From the NCBI RefSeq assembly GCF_021556435.1, contig NZ_JAKGCU010000024.1, positions 18,188 to 82,187 of the forward strand: a stretch of DNA of 64,000 bases. Reading direction: 5' to 3'. Positions 8,031-16,937 of this stretch are shown one piece after another. A program made the position numbers and the translations under genes. The stretch's first letter is position 1; every line of letters starts with the position of its first letter. The notes below the pieces were generated by a model. It did no database searches. It was not told where the DNA came from and was given only the letters and a program-made list of their open reading frames with translations. The DNA comes from Gordonia tangerina (lineage in GTDB: Bacteria > Actinomycetota > Actinomycetes > Mycobacteriales > Mycobacteriaceae).

Positions 8031-9793
8031 CGCTGCTCCTGGCCGCTGCGTAGTGAGAATCGCTGGTTGGTGTCGTGAACACCGGAGGACGCTTCGGCCG
8101 GGGTGAAGTTGAGCCGGAACGGGATACCGGGGCGGTCGTCTTCACCGACCTTGAGCATGAAACACCCGGTCCCCGGAGGGGATTGGCGTTGTCCGGCGGT
8201 GATCTTCTTGATGGTCGCCGCCGTGGGCGGCGGTGTCGTCGACCACGAGGTGATCAGGCGTTTCTCGGTGTTGGTGAACGACATGACCCCGCCGAGCCGT
8301 TCGAGCTCGTCGGGACCGACCGGGCCGATGATCTTGGCGCGTGCCCGCTCGATGAACCCCAACGCCTTGTTCACATCGGCCTGAGACTCAAACGAGGCGA
8401 GGTCTTTGATGGTGTGGGTGATCAGGATCAGCGCGGTACCGATCTGCCGGTTGAGTCGGGTCAGCGCGTTGACCTTGTCGACCATGCCCGGTTCGGCGAG
8501 CACCTGCCACAACTCGTCCATCACCACCAGAAACTGGCGGGGTGCTGACAGCCCGGCATCGGCCAGGGTGTGCGCGGCCTCGACCGCACCGAACCCATCC
8601 GACCAGCACGTCAACAGGATCGCGGCTTTCAGCTTGGATTGGCCGTCGGGGATTTTGGACACGTCGATACACACCGCGGGCGCATCGACGTCGATCGCTG
8701 TGGTGGTCTGGTGGTTGAACACCTCACCGAGCGGGCCGTCCACGATGGATTTGAGCGCTTGGCGCAGCCGGCGGGTGATGTCGCGGAACTGTTCACGGTC
8801 ATCGGCACCGGCCGCGGCCCACAGATCCGGTGGGGACTCGTCGAGAGCGCTGTACATGTCGTGCAACAGCGGCGGATGGTGGTGAGTGAACCCTCCCCCA
8901 CCCTGCCCGGTGGGCCGGTACAGGTGGATCAGGATCGCCGAGATGAGGGTTTCTTCGAAGTCGGCGACCACACTGCCGCGGCCGAGTTGGATCAACGCGG
9001 TCACCGCCTGTACCTGGCGCGAGTGCACCTGATCGCGCACATAGCGGGCCAGGTCCTCGCGGCCGGCGTCGATCAAGGTCGGGATGATCGAGCCGAGCGC
9101 GCCCACAGCGAGGGGGTTGATCTTCGCCGCACCCGGCCCGGCGTCGATGACTTGGCCGGCCACGGCCTGGGTGAGGCCGACGTAGTCGGGTTTCACATCG
9201 CCCATGAACAGCACGGTGTGGCCTTGGGCCATCGTGCCGGTCGCGATGCGCCGCACCAGCGACGACTTTCCGAACCCGTTGAGCGCCAGGACAAACAAGA
9301 TCGGCGCGGTGATCATGCCGGCATTCATCCACGCCAGCGGATCGAACCCGACGTCCTCGCCGGTGAACAGGTGCGCCCCGACGGGGGTGCCCAGCATCGG
9401 GGCGGCGGCACCGATGCAATACGGGGAGAGCCCGGCGGTCTGGGTGGTTGTCGCCCGCCATTCCGGTAGCCGCGCGATCGAGGCCATACGCCCGCCACCG
9501 GCGCCGACGAACCCGCGCGGGGTGCGTCCGGGCATGGGTTTGTCCCAGCCCTCGGACTCGATGAGCCGGTCGATCGCGATCTGGCGGCGACGCTGCTCAC
9601 GCCGCATCTCGCGGTGCGCCCTCTTCCCGGACCGGCCCGGTAGTGCCATCTGCTCACGCAGCTGCGTCATGCCCGTGACCGACCGCAACCGCACCCCGGC
9701 GACCCGCACGAATGTTTCGGCGGCCGCGTCGTCGACGGTGAGATCGCTCAACTCGGGGGTGGCGCGATGGCGCGCACCGATCGGCGCGCTCAT
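8027..9793 (-). CDS. VirB4-like conjugation ATPase
   Basis: A 588-residue P-loop ATPase. Walker A is ALNGFGKSSL at about 170-179; a VirB4/HerA-type MGDVKPDYVGL follows, and Walker B is FLVVMDELWQVL at about 420. A conserved arginine-containing RLNRQIGTALILITHT follows. It lacks membrane helices, consistent with a cytoplasmic hexameric motor that energises assembly and substrate transfer of the T4SS. In actinobacterial systems the N-terminal half of VirB4 is often a separate protein, and the SCO6880-family gene just upstream fits that. Both gene borders are 4-bp ATGA overlaps. Confidence 0.88.
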   Translation of the reverse strand: MSAPIGARHRATPELSDLTVDDAAAETFVRVAGVRLRSVTGMTQLREQMALPGRSGKRAHREMRREQRRRQIAIDRLIESEGWDKPMPGRTPRGFVGAGGGRMASIARLPEWRATTTQTAGLSPYCIGAAAPMLGTPVGAHLFTGEDVGFDPLAWMNAGMITAPILFVLALNGFGKSSLVRRIATGTMAQGHTVLFMGDVKPDYVGLTQAVAGQVIDAGPGAAKINPLAVGALGSIIPTLIDAGREDLARYVRDQVHSRQVQAVTALIQLGRGSVVADFEETLISAILIHLYRPTGQGGGGFTHHHPPLLHDMYSALDESPPDLWAAAGADDREQFRDITRRLRQALKSIVDGPLGEVFNHQTTTAIDVDAPAVCIDVSKIPDGQSKLKAAILLTCWSDGFGAVEAAHTLADAGLSAPRQFLVVMDELWQVLAEPGMVDKVNALTRLNRQIGTALILITHTIKDLASFESQADVNKALGFIERARAKIIGPVGPDELERLGGVMSFTNTEKRLITSWSTTPPPTAATIKKITAGQRQSPPGTGCFMLKVGEDDRPGIPFRLNFTPAEASSGVHDTNQRFSLRSGQEQR

Positions 9794-11286
9794 CCGCCGA
9801 GCTTTCCGCTGATGGAGGCGTATTCGGGCAGGATGGTGCCCATGCCGAGGGACCCGGCGAACGCTGCGGCCTGATAGCCCCAGCAGCGGCGCAACCCGAT
9901 CCGAGCGGAGTCGCCCATCGCCTCGATCTCCGAGCGCATGGTGGGCAGGTCAGAACCGGCCGGTACGGTCGCGGTGACCAGCATCCCGAACCGGGTCAGT
10001 CCTGCGCCGCGGGCCTGCTCGGAGCGGGCGGCGTTGGTGTTTTGCACCCGCAACGACGCCGACGCCGACACCACACCCTTCTTGGATTGTTCGGCGGCCA
10101 ACGCCTCACGGAAGTCGTTGTCGACGAGCTTGACCGCGTCCGCGGCCGAATGCACTCGGTAGATCAATGCCACGCGTTTGCGGGGCAGGTCCGCGCGCGG
10201 TGCCAGCAGCGGCAGCAGTGTGTCCGAGGGCACCTGACCGGCCGGTGGGGTGCCCATCTCCCACGACACTGAGGTGAACCCGTTGTGCCGGTAGCAATCC
10301 CATTCCTCGGTGGCGGTGATCGGTCCGGCTCCGGTCCACCGCAACTCCTCGCCGTCGGCGGTGCCCGAGATCCGTTCGAGGTCGGCGGTCAGTTCCGGGT
10401 TGTAGGCGCGGGTCGGATACAGCGTCAACTCGCCCGGTGACAGCGCCGAAGCCGCGATACCGGCCTGCGCGGCGGCCACGATCAGCGTCGACAGGCGACG
10501 TCCGATCTCGGCTGCCTGATCGGCGACCTCACGCGAGGATGCCTCGCGCAGCGGTGCGAACGTCAACGTCAGACGCACATCCGAACGCACCCGCGCCGAT
10601 CCGCGCGTCAGCACAGTTTCGGCCATCACTTCCCGCGTGAACGCCGGTGCGTTCGGGTCGGTGATGCGACGTACCTCCGCACCGATGCGCGCACCCGCAT
10701 CGGGTACCGACTCCACCACGACCTCGGCGCCGACCGCGCCGCGCGCCGAGCCCAGTCGGGCCAGGAAATCGCCTTGGGCGGCGACCCATTCGTTGATCTG
10801 CCACTGATCGACGCGTTCCTGCCCTTGGGGCTGCACCGCGAGACTGACGGTGAAGTGGTTTTTCGCCGGGTAGTGGATGAGCCCGAAGCGCTGGCCATCG
10901 CGCAGCTCGTAGCCGTACATGTGTGAGCCGGCAGCAATGCCCGGTAGCCGGGCGGTGCCGGGCACCTGCCCGAACACCCCACCTCGGTACACCGTCTGCT
11001 TACGCAGCCGCGCCCAGTTGAATTGCACTCGTAACACCGTCATCTCCCATCCGGTGCGGCCGTCGCGGGAGTAGACCAAAGGGGCCATCCCGACCACGGA
11101 GACCGCGATCAATACACCCGTCATCACCAGTGACTGGGTGAACACGAAACAGACAATGATTCCGATGAGCAGGAGGCCGGCGAGTACTGTGACGCCCCAG
11201 GTCATCCCGAACAGGCCCGTGGAGCGGGGACGCTCCCACCGGCCATACAGCAACAACGCATTGCGGTCAGGTGTGGTGGTACTCAT
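9790..11286 (-). CDS. SCO6880-family T4SS protein
   Basis: A 498-residue protein with two close N-terminal membrane helices (about 27-47 and 50-70) that resemble PrgI/VirB3, then a long soluble domain beginning DGRTGWEMTVLRVQFNWARL and RLPGIAAGSHMYGYELRDGQ. I recognise this as the SCO6880 family of actinobacterial conjugative elements, thought to correspond to a VirB3-like module joined to the N-terminal part of VirB4. It is coupled by 4-bp overlaps to the VirB6-like gene before it and the ATPase gene after it. Location: inner membrane with the bulk in the cytoplasm. Confidence 0.85.
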   Translation of the reverse strand: MSTTTPDRNALLLYGRWERPRSTGLFGMTWGVTVLAGLLLIGIIVCFVFTQSLVMTGVLIAVSVVGMAPLVYSRDGRTGWEMTVLRVQFNWARLRKQTVYRGGVFGQVPGTARLPGIAAGSHMYGYELRDGQRFGLIHYPAKNHFTVSLAVQPQGQERVDQWQINEWVAAQGDFLARLGSARGAVGAEVVVESVPDAGARIGAEVRRITDPNAPAFTREVMAETVLTRGSARVRSDVRLTLTFAPLREASSREVADQAAEIGRRLSTLIVAAAQAGIAASALSPGELTLYPTRAYNPELTADLERISGTADGEELRWTGAGPITATEEWDCYRHNGFTSVSWEMGTPPAGQVPSDTLLPLLAPRADLPRKRVALIYRVHSAADAVKLVDNDFREALAAEQSKKGVVSASASLRVQNTNAARSEQARGAGLTRFGMLVTATVPAGSDLPTMRSEIEAMGDSARIGLRRCWGYQAAAFAGSLGMGTILPEYASISGKLGG

Positions 11287-12764
11287 CGCAACCCTCCATC
11301 TGCGGACATGCCGTCATCGGCACCGTCGAAGAAGTTCTCTGCCGCCTGCGACATGACCCCACTGGTGCCCATCGCGTCACTGGCGGCCGAGAACCGGTTG
11401 CTCGCGCCACCCGATGAGCTGGCTTCGGGCATTGCCGCGGTGGACGGGACTGTGGAGGTCGCCGCCATCGACCCGCCACCGGAGCGGGCACCACCCCAGG
11501 AGCCCGAACCTCCCCCGGCAGCCGGGCCACCGCCACCACTCATGGCCGCCGACGACATCCGCGCTACGCCACCGCCTCCAGCCGAACCGCCGCCCGCCGC
11601 GGCACCGGCAGGCCCGGAACCGCCGCTGACCCCTGCGGCGCCGGTCGCGCCTGCAGCGCCGGCGGTCGAGGCCGCGCCGCCGGCCCCGGCACCACCGGCG
11701 GCCAGGGTGCCGCCGGCGGCGACCACACCAGCGGCCATCATTCCGGCCTGCATCCCCGATCCGCCCGACATCGACAGCCCGGCCGAGACGAGTTTCATCA
11801 TCATCGGCAGCATCAACGCCGACAGGAACAGCAGGATGAACCCGTAGAACACCTCCTCGGCCGACGGGTCGTCGGAGTCGCCGGCCAGGGTGAAGGCGAC
11901 CACGAAACACCCGGAGGCGACCAGCTTCCACAGCAGCAGCGCCAGCACCCACCGCACGGTGCGCGAGTAGGCCGCTTTGCCCAGTTCGGTGCCCGAGGCC
12001 GCTCCGATGATCGGGATGTAGGCGGTGACGAGGATCAACATCGCCTGGCGCACCACCAACACCACGGCCTGAAAGACCGCCCCGAGAGCGCCGAGAATCC
12101 CGACGATCAGCAAGAACCCGGTCGCCATCCCGGAGCTGCCGGTGAGGACTTCCACGTTGACGATCCGAGCGATGACCTTCGCGGCGTCACCGTCGGTCAC
12201 CGACCCCAGCCACGCCACCGACAGCGCGTCGACCGCCACCGACAAGGCGGTGAGGAACCCACCGAACACCCACGCCCCGATCACCGCCCGCGACAACGCG
12301 TGGAACTGCTCTTCACCGGCGGCATACACGGCGTGGCGTTTGGCCAGCATCAGCCGCACCCCGCCCACCACGATCGACAGGGCCATGAAAATCAGCTGCA
12401 ACCGCAAGGTGAGGTCTTTGACCTTCTGGATGGCGCTGTACTGCGCTGCTTCCGGTGTCGGTACCCGCACAAACCACGTCAGCACCAGCGTCATCGCCGA
12501 CCCGGTGCCCTGCAGGATCGACTTCACAATCCCTTTGAAGCCGCTGCTGGCTGCGTCGTCGATGGCGTCGCTGGCCGCATCTGCCGCCGCCGACCCCACC
12601 CCGCACACACCGGGAAGGACGAGGTTGCCTGCCGCGCATGCCACATCGCCGACAGGATCGGCGGCCGCGGGCGATGCCGGCGCGATCGCGCTCACACCGA
12701 CCGCGATCAGTACTGCCACCAGGGCAGCGACGATCAGCCGTCGCAGCCGGGTCAGTCGACCCAC
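11283..12764 (-). CDS. VirB6/TrbL-like polytopic membrane protein
   Basis: A 493-residue protein starting at GTG 12764, inside the end of the preceding gene (13-bp overlap). It has an N-terminal signal-like helix (about 9-32), about six more hydrophobic segments between 90 and 330, and a C-terminal tail of about 150 residues made almost entirely of Gly, Ala and Ser. This plan (signal, multi-span core with SKRHAVYAAGEEQF-like loops, low-complexity tail) is typical of the VirB6-like channel proteins of actinobacterial T4SS. It should form the inner-membrane pore region for DNA passage. Confidence 0.82.
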   Translation of the reverse strand: MGRLTRLRRLIVAALVAVLIAVGVSAIAPASPAAADPVGDVACAAGNLVLPGVCGVGSAAADAASDAIDDAASSGFKGIVKSILQGTGSAMTLVLTWFVRVPTPEAAQYSAIQKVKDLTLRLQLIFMALSIVVGGVRLMLAKRHAVYAAGEEQFHALSRAVIGAWVFGGFLTALSVAVDALSVAWLGSVTDGDAAKVIARIVNVEVLTGSSGMATGFLLIVGILGALGAVFQAVVLVVRQAMLILVTAYIPIIGAASGTELGKAAYSRTVRWVLALLLWKLVASGCFVVAFTLAGDSDDPSAEEVFYGFILLFLSALMLPMMMKLVSAGLSMSGGSGMQAGMMAAGVVAAGGTLAAGGAGAGGAASTAGAAGATGAAGVSGGSGPAGAAAGGGSAGGGGVARMSSAAMSGGGGPAAGGGSGSWGGARSGGGSMAATSTVPSTAAMPEASSSGGASNRFSAASDAMGTSGVMSQAAENFFDGADDGMSADGGLR

Positions 12765-13600
12765 GGCGTCATTCCTGCGATCGAGTCCCGGTATTCGGGG
12801 CGGCCGGGGCTCTCGGTGGTGATAATGAGCTTCCAGGTGCCCTCGTCCCAGGTGAGGTTCAGTGTCGACACCGCGTACGCCCCCGACGGGTGGTCGTCGG
12901 TGTACACCGGGCCCGCAGCGACGCGCACCGTGGCGAACGACGGTGAAAACCGTGTCACTGTGACGCCCTGCATCGTGCCGCCGGCTAACTCCGGATTGTC
13001 CAGAGCGACTTGGCGCACCGGACGCGATGAGCTGACTTCGTTTCGGATCACCTGTGGGTCACCCGAGACGAGTGTGTTCTCGACGGTCATCGACGGCTCG
13101 TCGGGTGCCCCCAGTAACAGGGCCAGGATCGAGATGCCGGCCAGGGCCGCACCCTGCGGTGTGCGCGACCACCCCTGGGGAATGCCATCGGTGATGGTGG
13201 AGGGTCCGTCGCTGGTCGAGAACGGCACGACCGGCAGATCGTAGAGTTTCTCCCAGATCAGGCCGGCCGGGGCGTCGTTGCGATCGGTGGGGGTGCGCGC
13301 GTTTTGGGGAAGCAGCTCGCCGGCTGGGTTGGCGGGCAGCTGCACCGGATGGCCTAGTTTGTCCACCGTTGTGCCGGTGAACCCCGACCCGCCGTCTGGC
13401 GTGCTCGCCGACGCAGGCGCGCTGGCTGTGGGTGCGGTGACCGGCGGGCCATCCGATGTGCTGGAGTCGCCCCGGTTGAGGACGAGGACCACCGCGGTGG
13501 CCACGACAACCACCACGACCACGACCGCAGCGATGATCCACCCGCGCCGCGGCATCGGCGCGGGGTCGCTGGTCGGGAACACAGACTTGTTGTCACTCAT
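12752..13600 (-). CDS. Single-pass membrane protein, VirB8-like by position
   Basis: A 282-residue protein. I start it at ATG 13600, which overlaps the upstream stop as TGATG; the longer frame to 13717 is inside the upstream gene. A very hydrophobic helix spans about 19-40 (GWIIAAVVVVVVVVATAVVL), followed by an Asp/Ser/Thr-Pro linker and a globular extracellular domain (about 70-280) containing PQGWSRTPQGAALAGISILA. The neighbouring lipoprotein has a matching PHGFDHNGPGAALAAI segment, so the two are paralogues. One transmembrane helix plus an outer domain suits a VirB8/TcpC-like scaffold, but the family is not proven. Confidence 0.7.
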   Translation of the reverse strand: MSDNKSVFPTSDPAPMPRRGWIIAAVVVVVVVVATAVVLVLNRGDSSTSDGPPVTAPTASAPASASTPDGGSGFTGTTVDKLGHPVQLPANPAGELLPQNARTPTDRNDAPAGLIWEKLYDLPVVPFSTSDGPSTITDGIPQGWSRTPQGAALAGISILALLLGAPDEPSMTVENTLVSGDPQVIRNEVSSSRPVRQVALDNPELAGGTMQGVTVTRFSPSFATVRVAAGPVYTDDHPSGAYAVSTLNLTWDEGTWKLIITTESPGRPEYRDSIAGMTPWVD

Positions 13601-14211
13601 CAGCACTGGCCTTTCAGCGTGATCATCGACGCCGGCAGCGTGTCGATCGCGGTCACTGGAGCGGTCTGTGCGGAGGGGTCGGGCAGCTGGAGTTGCCAGT
13701 CGCCGCCCGCGCTCCACACCACGCTCGCGGCGTTGGCGGTCAGCGAGTTGTCGCGTTGGCGGGTCACGATCGACACGTCCGCGCGTTGCGGGGTGTAGCG
13801 GGTCATCTCATATCCACAGATGCGTGGCGCATCGGCGGCGGGCGCGGTGATCGAGAGCCGGACCCGATTGACCGCCCAGGCGTCACGGGCCGCGCCGGGT
13901 GCGATGAGGTGATCGGCGACCGTGCCCCACTGGTCATCGGCGGCCACGCTCATCCGGACCGTGGCGTTGATCGCGGCCAGCGCCGCACCGGGACCGTTAT
14001 GGTCGAACCCGTGCGGCGCCGCGATCGGGATGGTGGTGTGCGGGCCTTGATCGGCGATCGGGATGGACATGCCCTGAAATGCTTTCCACGACAGGCCCGT
14101 CGGCGGTGCAGTCGGCGCGACGCCGGTGATCGAGTCGCCCGGATCGGTCGGCGGTCCGTCGCTACCGCATCCGGCGAGTACTACCGCCGCGGCCAGCGCC
14201 GCTGCGGTCAG
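13600..14211 (-). CDS. Probable lipoprotein, paralogue of the next gene
   Basis: A protein of about 203 residues with a hydrophobic leader ending in a lipobox (AVVLAGC), then a domain with APHGFDHNGPGAALAAINAT that matches the downstream VirB8-like protein. The start is uncertain: no ATG, GTG or TTG lies between the leader and the interior of the upstream 75-residue gene. A CTG at 14211 would overlap the upstream stop as CTGA, mimicking the 4-bp overlaps used elsewhere in this operon, and I use it here. A longer start inside the upstream gene (ATG 14457) would give an odd Arg-rich leader. Confidence 0.6.
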   Translation of the reverse strand: MTAAALAAAVVLAGCGSDGPPTDPGDSITGVAPTAPPTGLSWKAFQGMSIPIADQGPHTTIPIAAPHGFDHNGPGAALAAINATVRMSVAADDQWGTVADHLIAPGAARDAWAVNRVRLSITAPAADAPRICGYEMTRYTPQRADVSIVTRQRDNSLTANAASVVWSAGGDWQLQLPDPSAQTAPVTAIDTLPASMITLKGQC

Positions 14212-14435
14212 GACAGCAACGCCCCGGCGATCGCGCCCGAGGACGCGACGAGAACGACGCCGATCAGCTGGCCGACGAGGTTGTCGATCCCGACGTCGCC
14301 GCGTTCCTGGCGCTTGGCCTGCCAGAACAGTGCGCCGATCCAGATCAGGCGTCCCACCGCGAGTAGGCACGCCATCCACGCCACCCACCCCAATACCTGC
14401 TCGAGACGGGCATAGGCCAATTCTTCGGCTTGCAT
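14208..14435 (-). CDS. Small two-helix membrane protein
   Basis: A 75-residue protein (ATG 14435; a TTG at 14441 is also possible) beginning MQAEELAYARLEQVLGWVAW. Two hydrophobic segments lie at about 12-35 and 53-74, separated by a charged loop (FWQAKRQERGDVGID). Similar two-helix peptides follow the pilin-like gene in other actinobacterial T4SS operons. It is likely an accessory inner-membrane subunit. The stop overlaps the putative CTG start of the next lipoprotein gene. Confidence 0.7.
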   Translation of the reverse strand: MQAEELAYARLEQVLGWVAWMACLLAVGRLIWIGALFWQAKRQERGDVGIDNLVGQLIGVVLVASSGAIAGALLS

Positions 14436-14512
14436 GGGCAATTCCGTTCTCTGTCATAGCTGTTCAACTTTCCAGACGACTCGGGCTGAGATGTACGGGT
14501 GGGCCGTCCCGG

Positions 14513-14797
14513 TCAGACGATGGCTCCGACCAGCCCCCCGGCCATCGCCATTACCACGCAACCCGCACACGTCCAGGCGACGCTGGTCGCTGCGTCGTTG
14601 CTGGCGGTGCCCTGTTTCCGCTCATAGCCGAATTTGGCGCCGTTGTAGATGAGCGCGACCACGGCGGCGACCATGCCGATCCAGCCGCCCCAGGACACGA
14701 TGTTGAGCAGCTTGTCCGAGCCGGGGGGTGCGGTCGGGTTGACGGTGATGGGGTCGGCGGCGAGGTAGATCAGGGTTGTCAGGTGGTGCGGTGTCAT
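14513..14797 (-). CDS. Pilin-like (VirB2/TrbC-like) two-helix protein
   Basis: A 94-residue protein with AGGGAAG 8 bp before its ATG. It has a short N-terminal region with a possible leader (residues 1-25), then two membrane helices (about 33-50 and 73-94) separated by a charged loop GAKFGYERKQGTASNDAA. Size and two-helix hairpin plan match VirB2/TrbC-like subunits of Gram-positive T4SS. The role as a channel or pilus subunit is inferred from this plan and from its place in the operon, not from sequence identity. Confidence 0.6.
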   Translation of the reverse strand: MTPHHLTTLIYLAADPITVNPTAPPGSDKLLNIVSWGGWIGMVAAVVALIYNGAKFGYERKQGTASNDAATSVAWTCAGCVVMAMAGGLVGAIV

Positions 14798-14868
14798 GAG
14801 CGTCTTCCCTTTTGTTGGTGAGGTCCTGACCTCGCGGGTGCGTGGTCAGCGGTCGCAGGCGGTATCGG

Positions 14869-15459
14869 CTAGTGGCGGTAGCGGGTGGTGACGGTGGCGA
14901 CGATGTCGGCGCCGGTGGTGCAGACCGTCAGGGGCGGACCGGCCGCGAGGTTGCTGTGCTTTTTGTCCGGCAGCGGCGAGGTGGGCAGCCACGGCGCGAT
15001 CGCATCGCGGCGTGCCAGCATGAGTTCCTCGATCCACGGCACCCACCAGCAGTGATCGACCAGCTCGCCGATCGTCGCCGCGTAGCGGTTGACCTCTTTC
15101 GGGATGCGGCCGGGTCTCGGTGGGGTCCAGACGATCCCGAACACATCGAGCCCGTCGGGGCCTGCGTCGCCGCGCAGCCGCGCCGCGGCGTCATCGATAC
15201 CGGCCATCGACAGCCGCGCCACGAGCACACACCACTGGGTGGTCTCTGGATTGGCCGGCCAGCGGGTATCGGAGTCGGCGGCCGGCCCCCACATCCGGGC
15301 CAGGGTGGTGGTGCCCACTCCCCCGCTGGCGCCGACGAGTGCGAATAGTGGCGGCAGATCGTGGCCCGAGGTCAACGGGTCACACCGCCACTCCCGCGGC
15401 CAGGCCACCACGTCGGGGGGCATCGGTGCGGCGACGGTGTTGTCGTGATCGGTCATCAC
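14869..15459 (-). CDS. P-loop protein of the T4SS operon (DUF6668-like)
   Basis: A 196-residue cytoplasmic protein. A nucleotide-binding loop GASGGVGTTTLAR at about 43-55 resembles the P-loop of MinD/ParA-type ATPases, but the second ParA motif is not obvious and the usual lysine is replaced (GTTT instead of GKTT). I recall a family of such proteins in actinobacterial conjugative elements (DUF6668), though I cannot confirm it. Its start overlaps the upstream gene by 4 bp. The missing Lys suggests weakened or different nucleotide use. Confidence 0.6.
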   Translation of the reverse strand: MMTDHDNTVAAPMPPDVVAWPREWRCDPLTSGHDLPPLFALVGASGGVGTTTLARMWGPAADSDTRWPANPETTQWCVLVARLSMAGIDDAAARLRGDAGPDGLDVFGIVWTPPRPGRIPKEVNRYAATIGELVDHCWWVPWIEELMLARRDAIAPWLPTSPLPDKKHSNLAAGPPLTVCTTGADIVATVTTRYRH

Positions 15460-16370
15460 GGCTGGGTCCCTTCCTCGGCGACGATGGCGTCCACGACCCA
15501 GGTGGTGGGCGTGGGCGCGGAGACGTAGAACGTGTCGGTCGACATCGGTTGCGGGTCACCGTCATCACCGACCCGGCCGGTCACCGTGACCCGCAGACGG
15601 GCCGGAGATTCGGTGGCGGTGATCTGGGCGCACCACTGCACCTGTGCGGCGGGCAGTCCGGCAATCCAGGTGCGCAGCTCGCCGAGGGTGGGAGCCGGAG
15701 CCGAGGTCGCCATCACCGCACGGGCGGCCGCCGGTGAGCGCTGATCGAGCAGCGCGGACACAAACGCCGCGACCGCTGACTGTGGGGAATCGGCCGCACC
15801 CCCAGTGTCGACGGTGGTGACATCACCGTCGACACCGACCGGACACCACGCACTGACCGGTGTCCGACCAGCCGACGGGGTGGGCTCGGTCGGCCACACC
15901 GCGGCGGCCACGACACCTACCACCGTGGCTGTGACCGCCACGACGCCGGCAACGATCGCCGCGCGGCGCATCGTGCGGCGCCGAACGCTGCGGCGGCGGC
16001 CGTCCGCGAGTAGCGCAGTGAGAGCATCCGACTCAGGCTCGGTGGGGGCATCGGCCCCGGTCCATGCCTGGCTCAGATCCCCGTTCGGCAGTGCGGTGGT
16101 AGCCGGAAACTGTTCGGGCACTGCGTCGGTGAGAACATCGTGAGATGCAGCATCCTCGACAGGTGCACTCGATGGTGCCGGGGTGTGCGCGGTCGGGGCG
16201 GGAATGGCGGCATGATGCGGGTTCCACAGGTCGAGAGCTTCGGCACCGGCACCGCTGTTGATGTGTAGCTTCTGTGCTGATGTGTCAGTGACCGATGTGT
16301 CAGTGGCCTCGGTCCGATCAGCGGCGTCGCTGTGATCGGGGGTGATCCACGCCCATCGGTTGTCGGTCAC
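15456..16370 (-). CDS. Single-pass membrane protein of the T4SS operon
   Basis: A 304-residue protein: a polar, probably disordered N-terminal half (1-125) containing DLWNPHHAAIPAPTA, an Arg-rich stop signal (DGRRRSVRRRTMRRAA), one membrane helix (about 136-160), then an outer domain (about 175-304) with two Cys and a Trp (SAWCPVG, VQWCAQIT). The outer domain resembles those of the other membrane and lipoproteins of this operon, probably an NTF2-like fold. The start overlaps the lipoprotein stop by 4 bp. Likely part of the trans-envelope scaffold. Confidence 0.65.
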   Translation of the reverse strand: MTDNRWAWITPDHSDAADRTEATDTSVTDTSAQKLHINSGAGAEALDLWNPHHAAIPAPTAHTPAPSSAPVEDAASHDVLTDAVPEQFPATTALPNGDLSQAWTGADAPTEPESDALTALLADGRRRSVRRRTMRRAAIVAGVVAVTATVVGVVAAAVWPTEPTPSAGRTPVSAWCPVGVDGDVTTVDTGGAADSPQSAVAAFVSALLDQRSPAAARAVMATSAPAPTLGELRTWIAGLPAAQVQWCAQITATESPARLRVTVTGRVGDDGDPQPMSTDTFYVSAPTPTTWVVDAIVAEEGTQP

Positions 16371-16927
16371 TGGTCGACCTCCCCGGTGAGTCGGATCTGG
16401 CCTGCTGCCCCGGTGGTGGTGGCGCGCACCTTGTACTGCGCGGGCGGGGCGGCCGGTGGCTGATAGTCGAGGGTGGCCAGCACTGTTGTGGCATCGGTCT
16501 GCCGCATCCGCAGGCAGTAGGTCGTACCGGCCGGGAACCCGTCGAATGCTGCCTCGATCAGTGCGGGGCTGCCCATGGATTGTCCGGGCGCCACTGCCGC
16601 GGCTACCTGGGAGGGATCGCGGGTGGTGATGACCGCGTGGTGGTAGGCGGCGACCGCGTCGATCGGTGTGTCGTGTCCCCCGGCATCGCGGGTGACTGTT
16701 TCGCCTGGCTCTGCCGATGACCGATCGCAGGTGATCGGGCTGATAGCGGGCAGCGCCGGCAATGTCGGCGACTGATCGGCAGCGAACTCATCGATCGAGA
16801 CAGACGAGGTCTGTGAGCAGCCCGCGGCGATAGTCGCCGCTGCCACGAGAGCCGTGCACACCACCAGCGCCCGGTGTGTCGCCGGGCGGCGGCGGTGCGC
16901 GGGGATGGTGGTGTGCACGTAGGTCAT
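16367..16927 (-). CDS. Lipoprotein of the T4SS operon
   Basis: A 186-residue lipoprotein: Arg/His-rich n-region, hydrophobic core, and lipobox TIAAGC at about 32-37. The mature part has a paired-Cys look (PITCDRSS, TTYCLRMRQ) and ends in strands (QIRLTGEVDQ). It lies 10 bp downstream of the glycine-zipper gene. Like the other lipoproteins here it is probably placed outside the plasma membrane and helps the channel cross the wall or mycomembrane. Confidence 0.65.
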   Translation of the reverse strand: MTYVHTTIPAHRRRPATHRALVVCTALVAAATIAAGCSQTSSVSIDEFAADQSPTLPALPAISPITCDRSSAEPGETVTRDAGGHDTPIDAVAAYHHAVITTRDPSQVAAAVAPGQSMGSPALIEAAFDGFPAGTTYCLRMRQTDATTVLATLDYQPPAAPPAQYKVRATTTGAAGQIRLTGEVDQ

Positions 16928-16937
16928 TGCGGTGGTG

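Noticed and set aside
9204..9812. Plus-strand frame opposite the VirB4-like gene
   Set aside because: No ribosome site or motif; the minus-strand gene has both Walker motifs and overlaps its neighbours by 4 bp.
11308..11847. Pro/Ala-rich plus-strand frame of 179 residues
   Set aside because: It is the antisense of the Gly/Ala-rich tail of the VirB6-like protein; a composition artefact.
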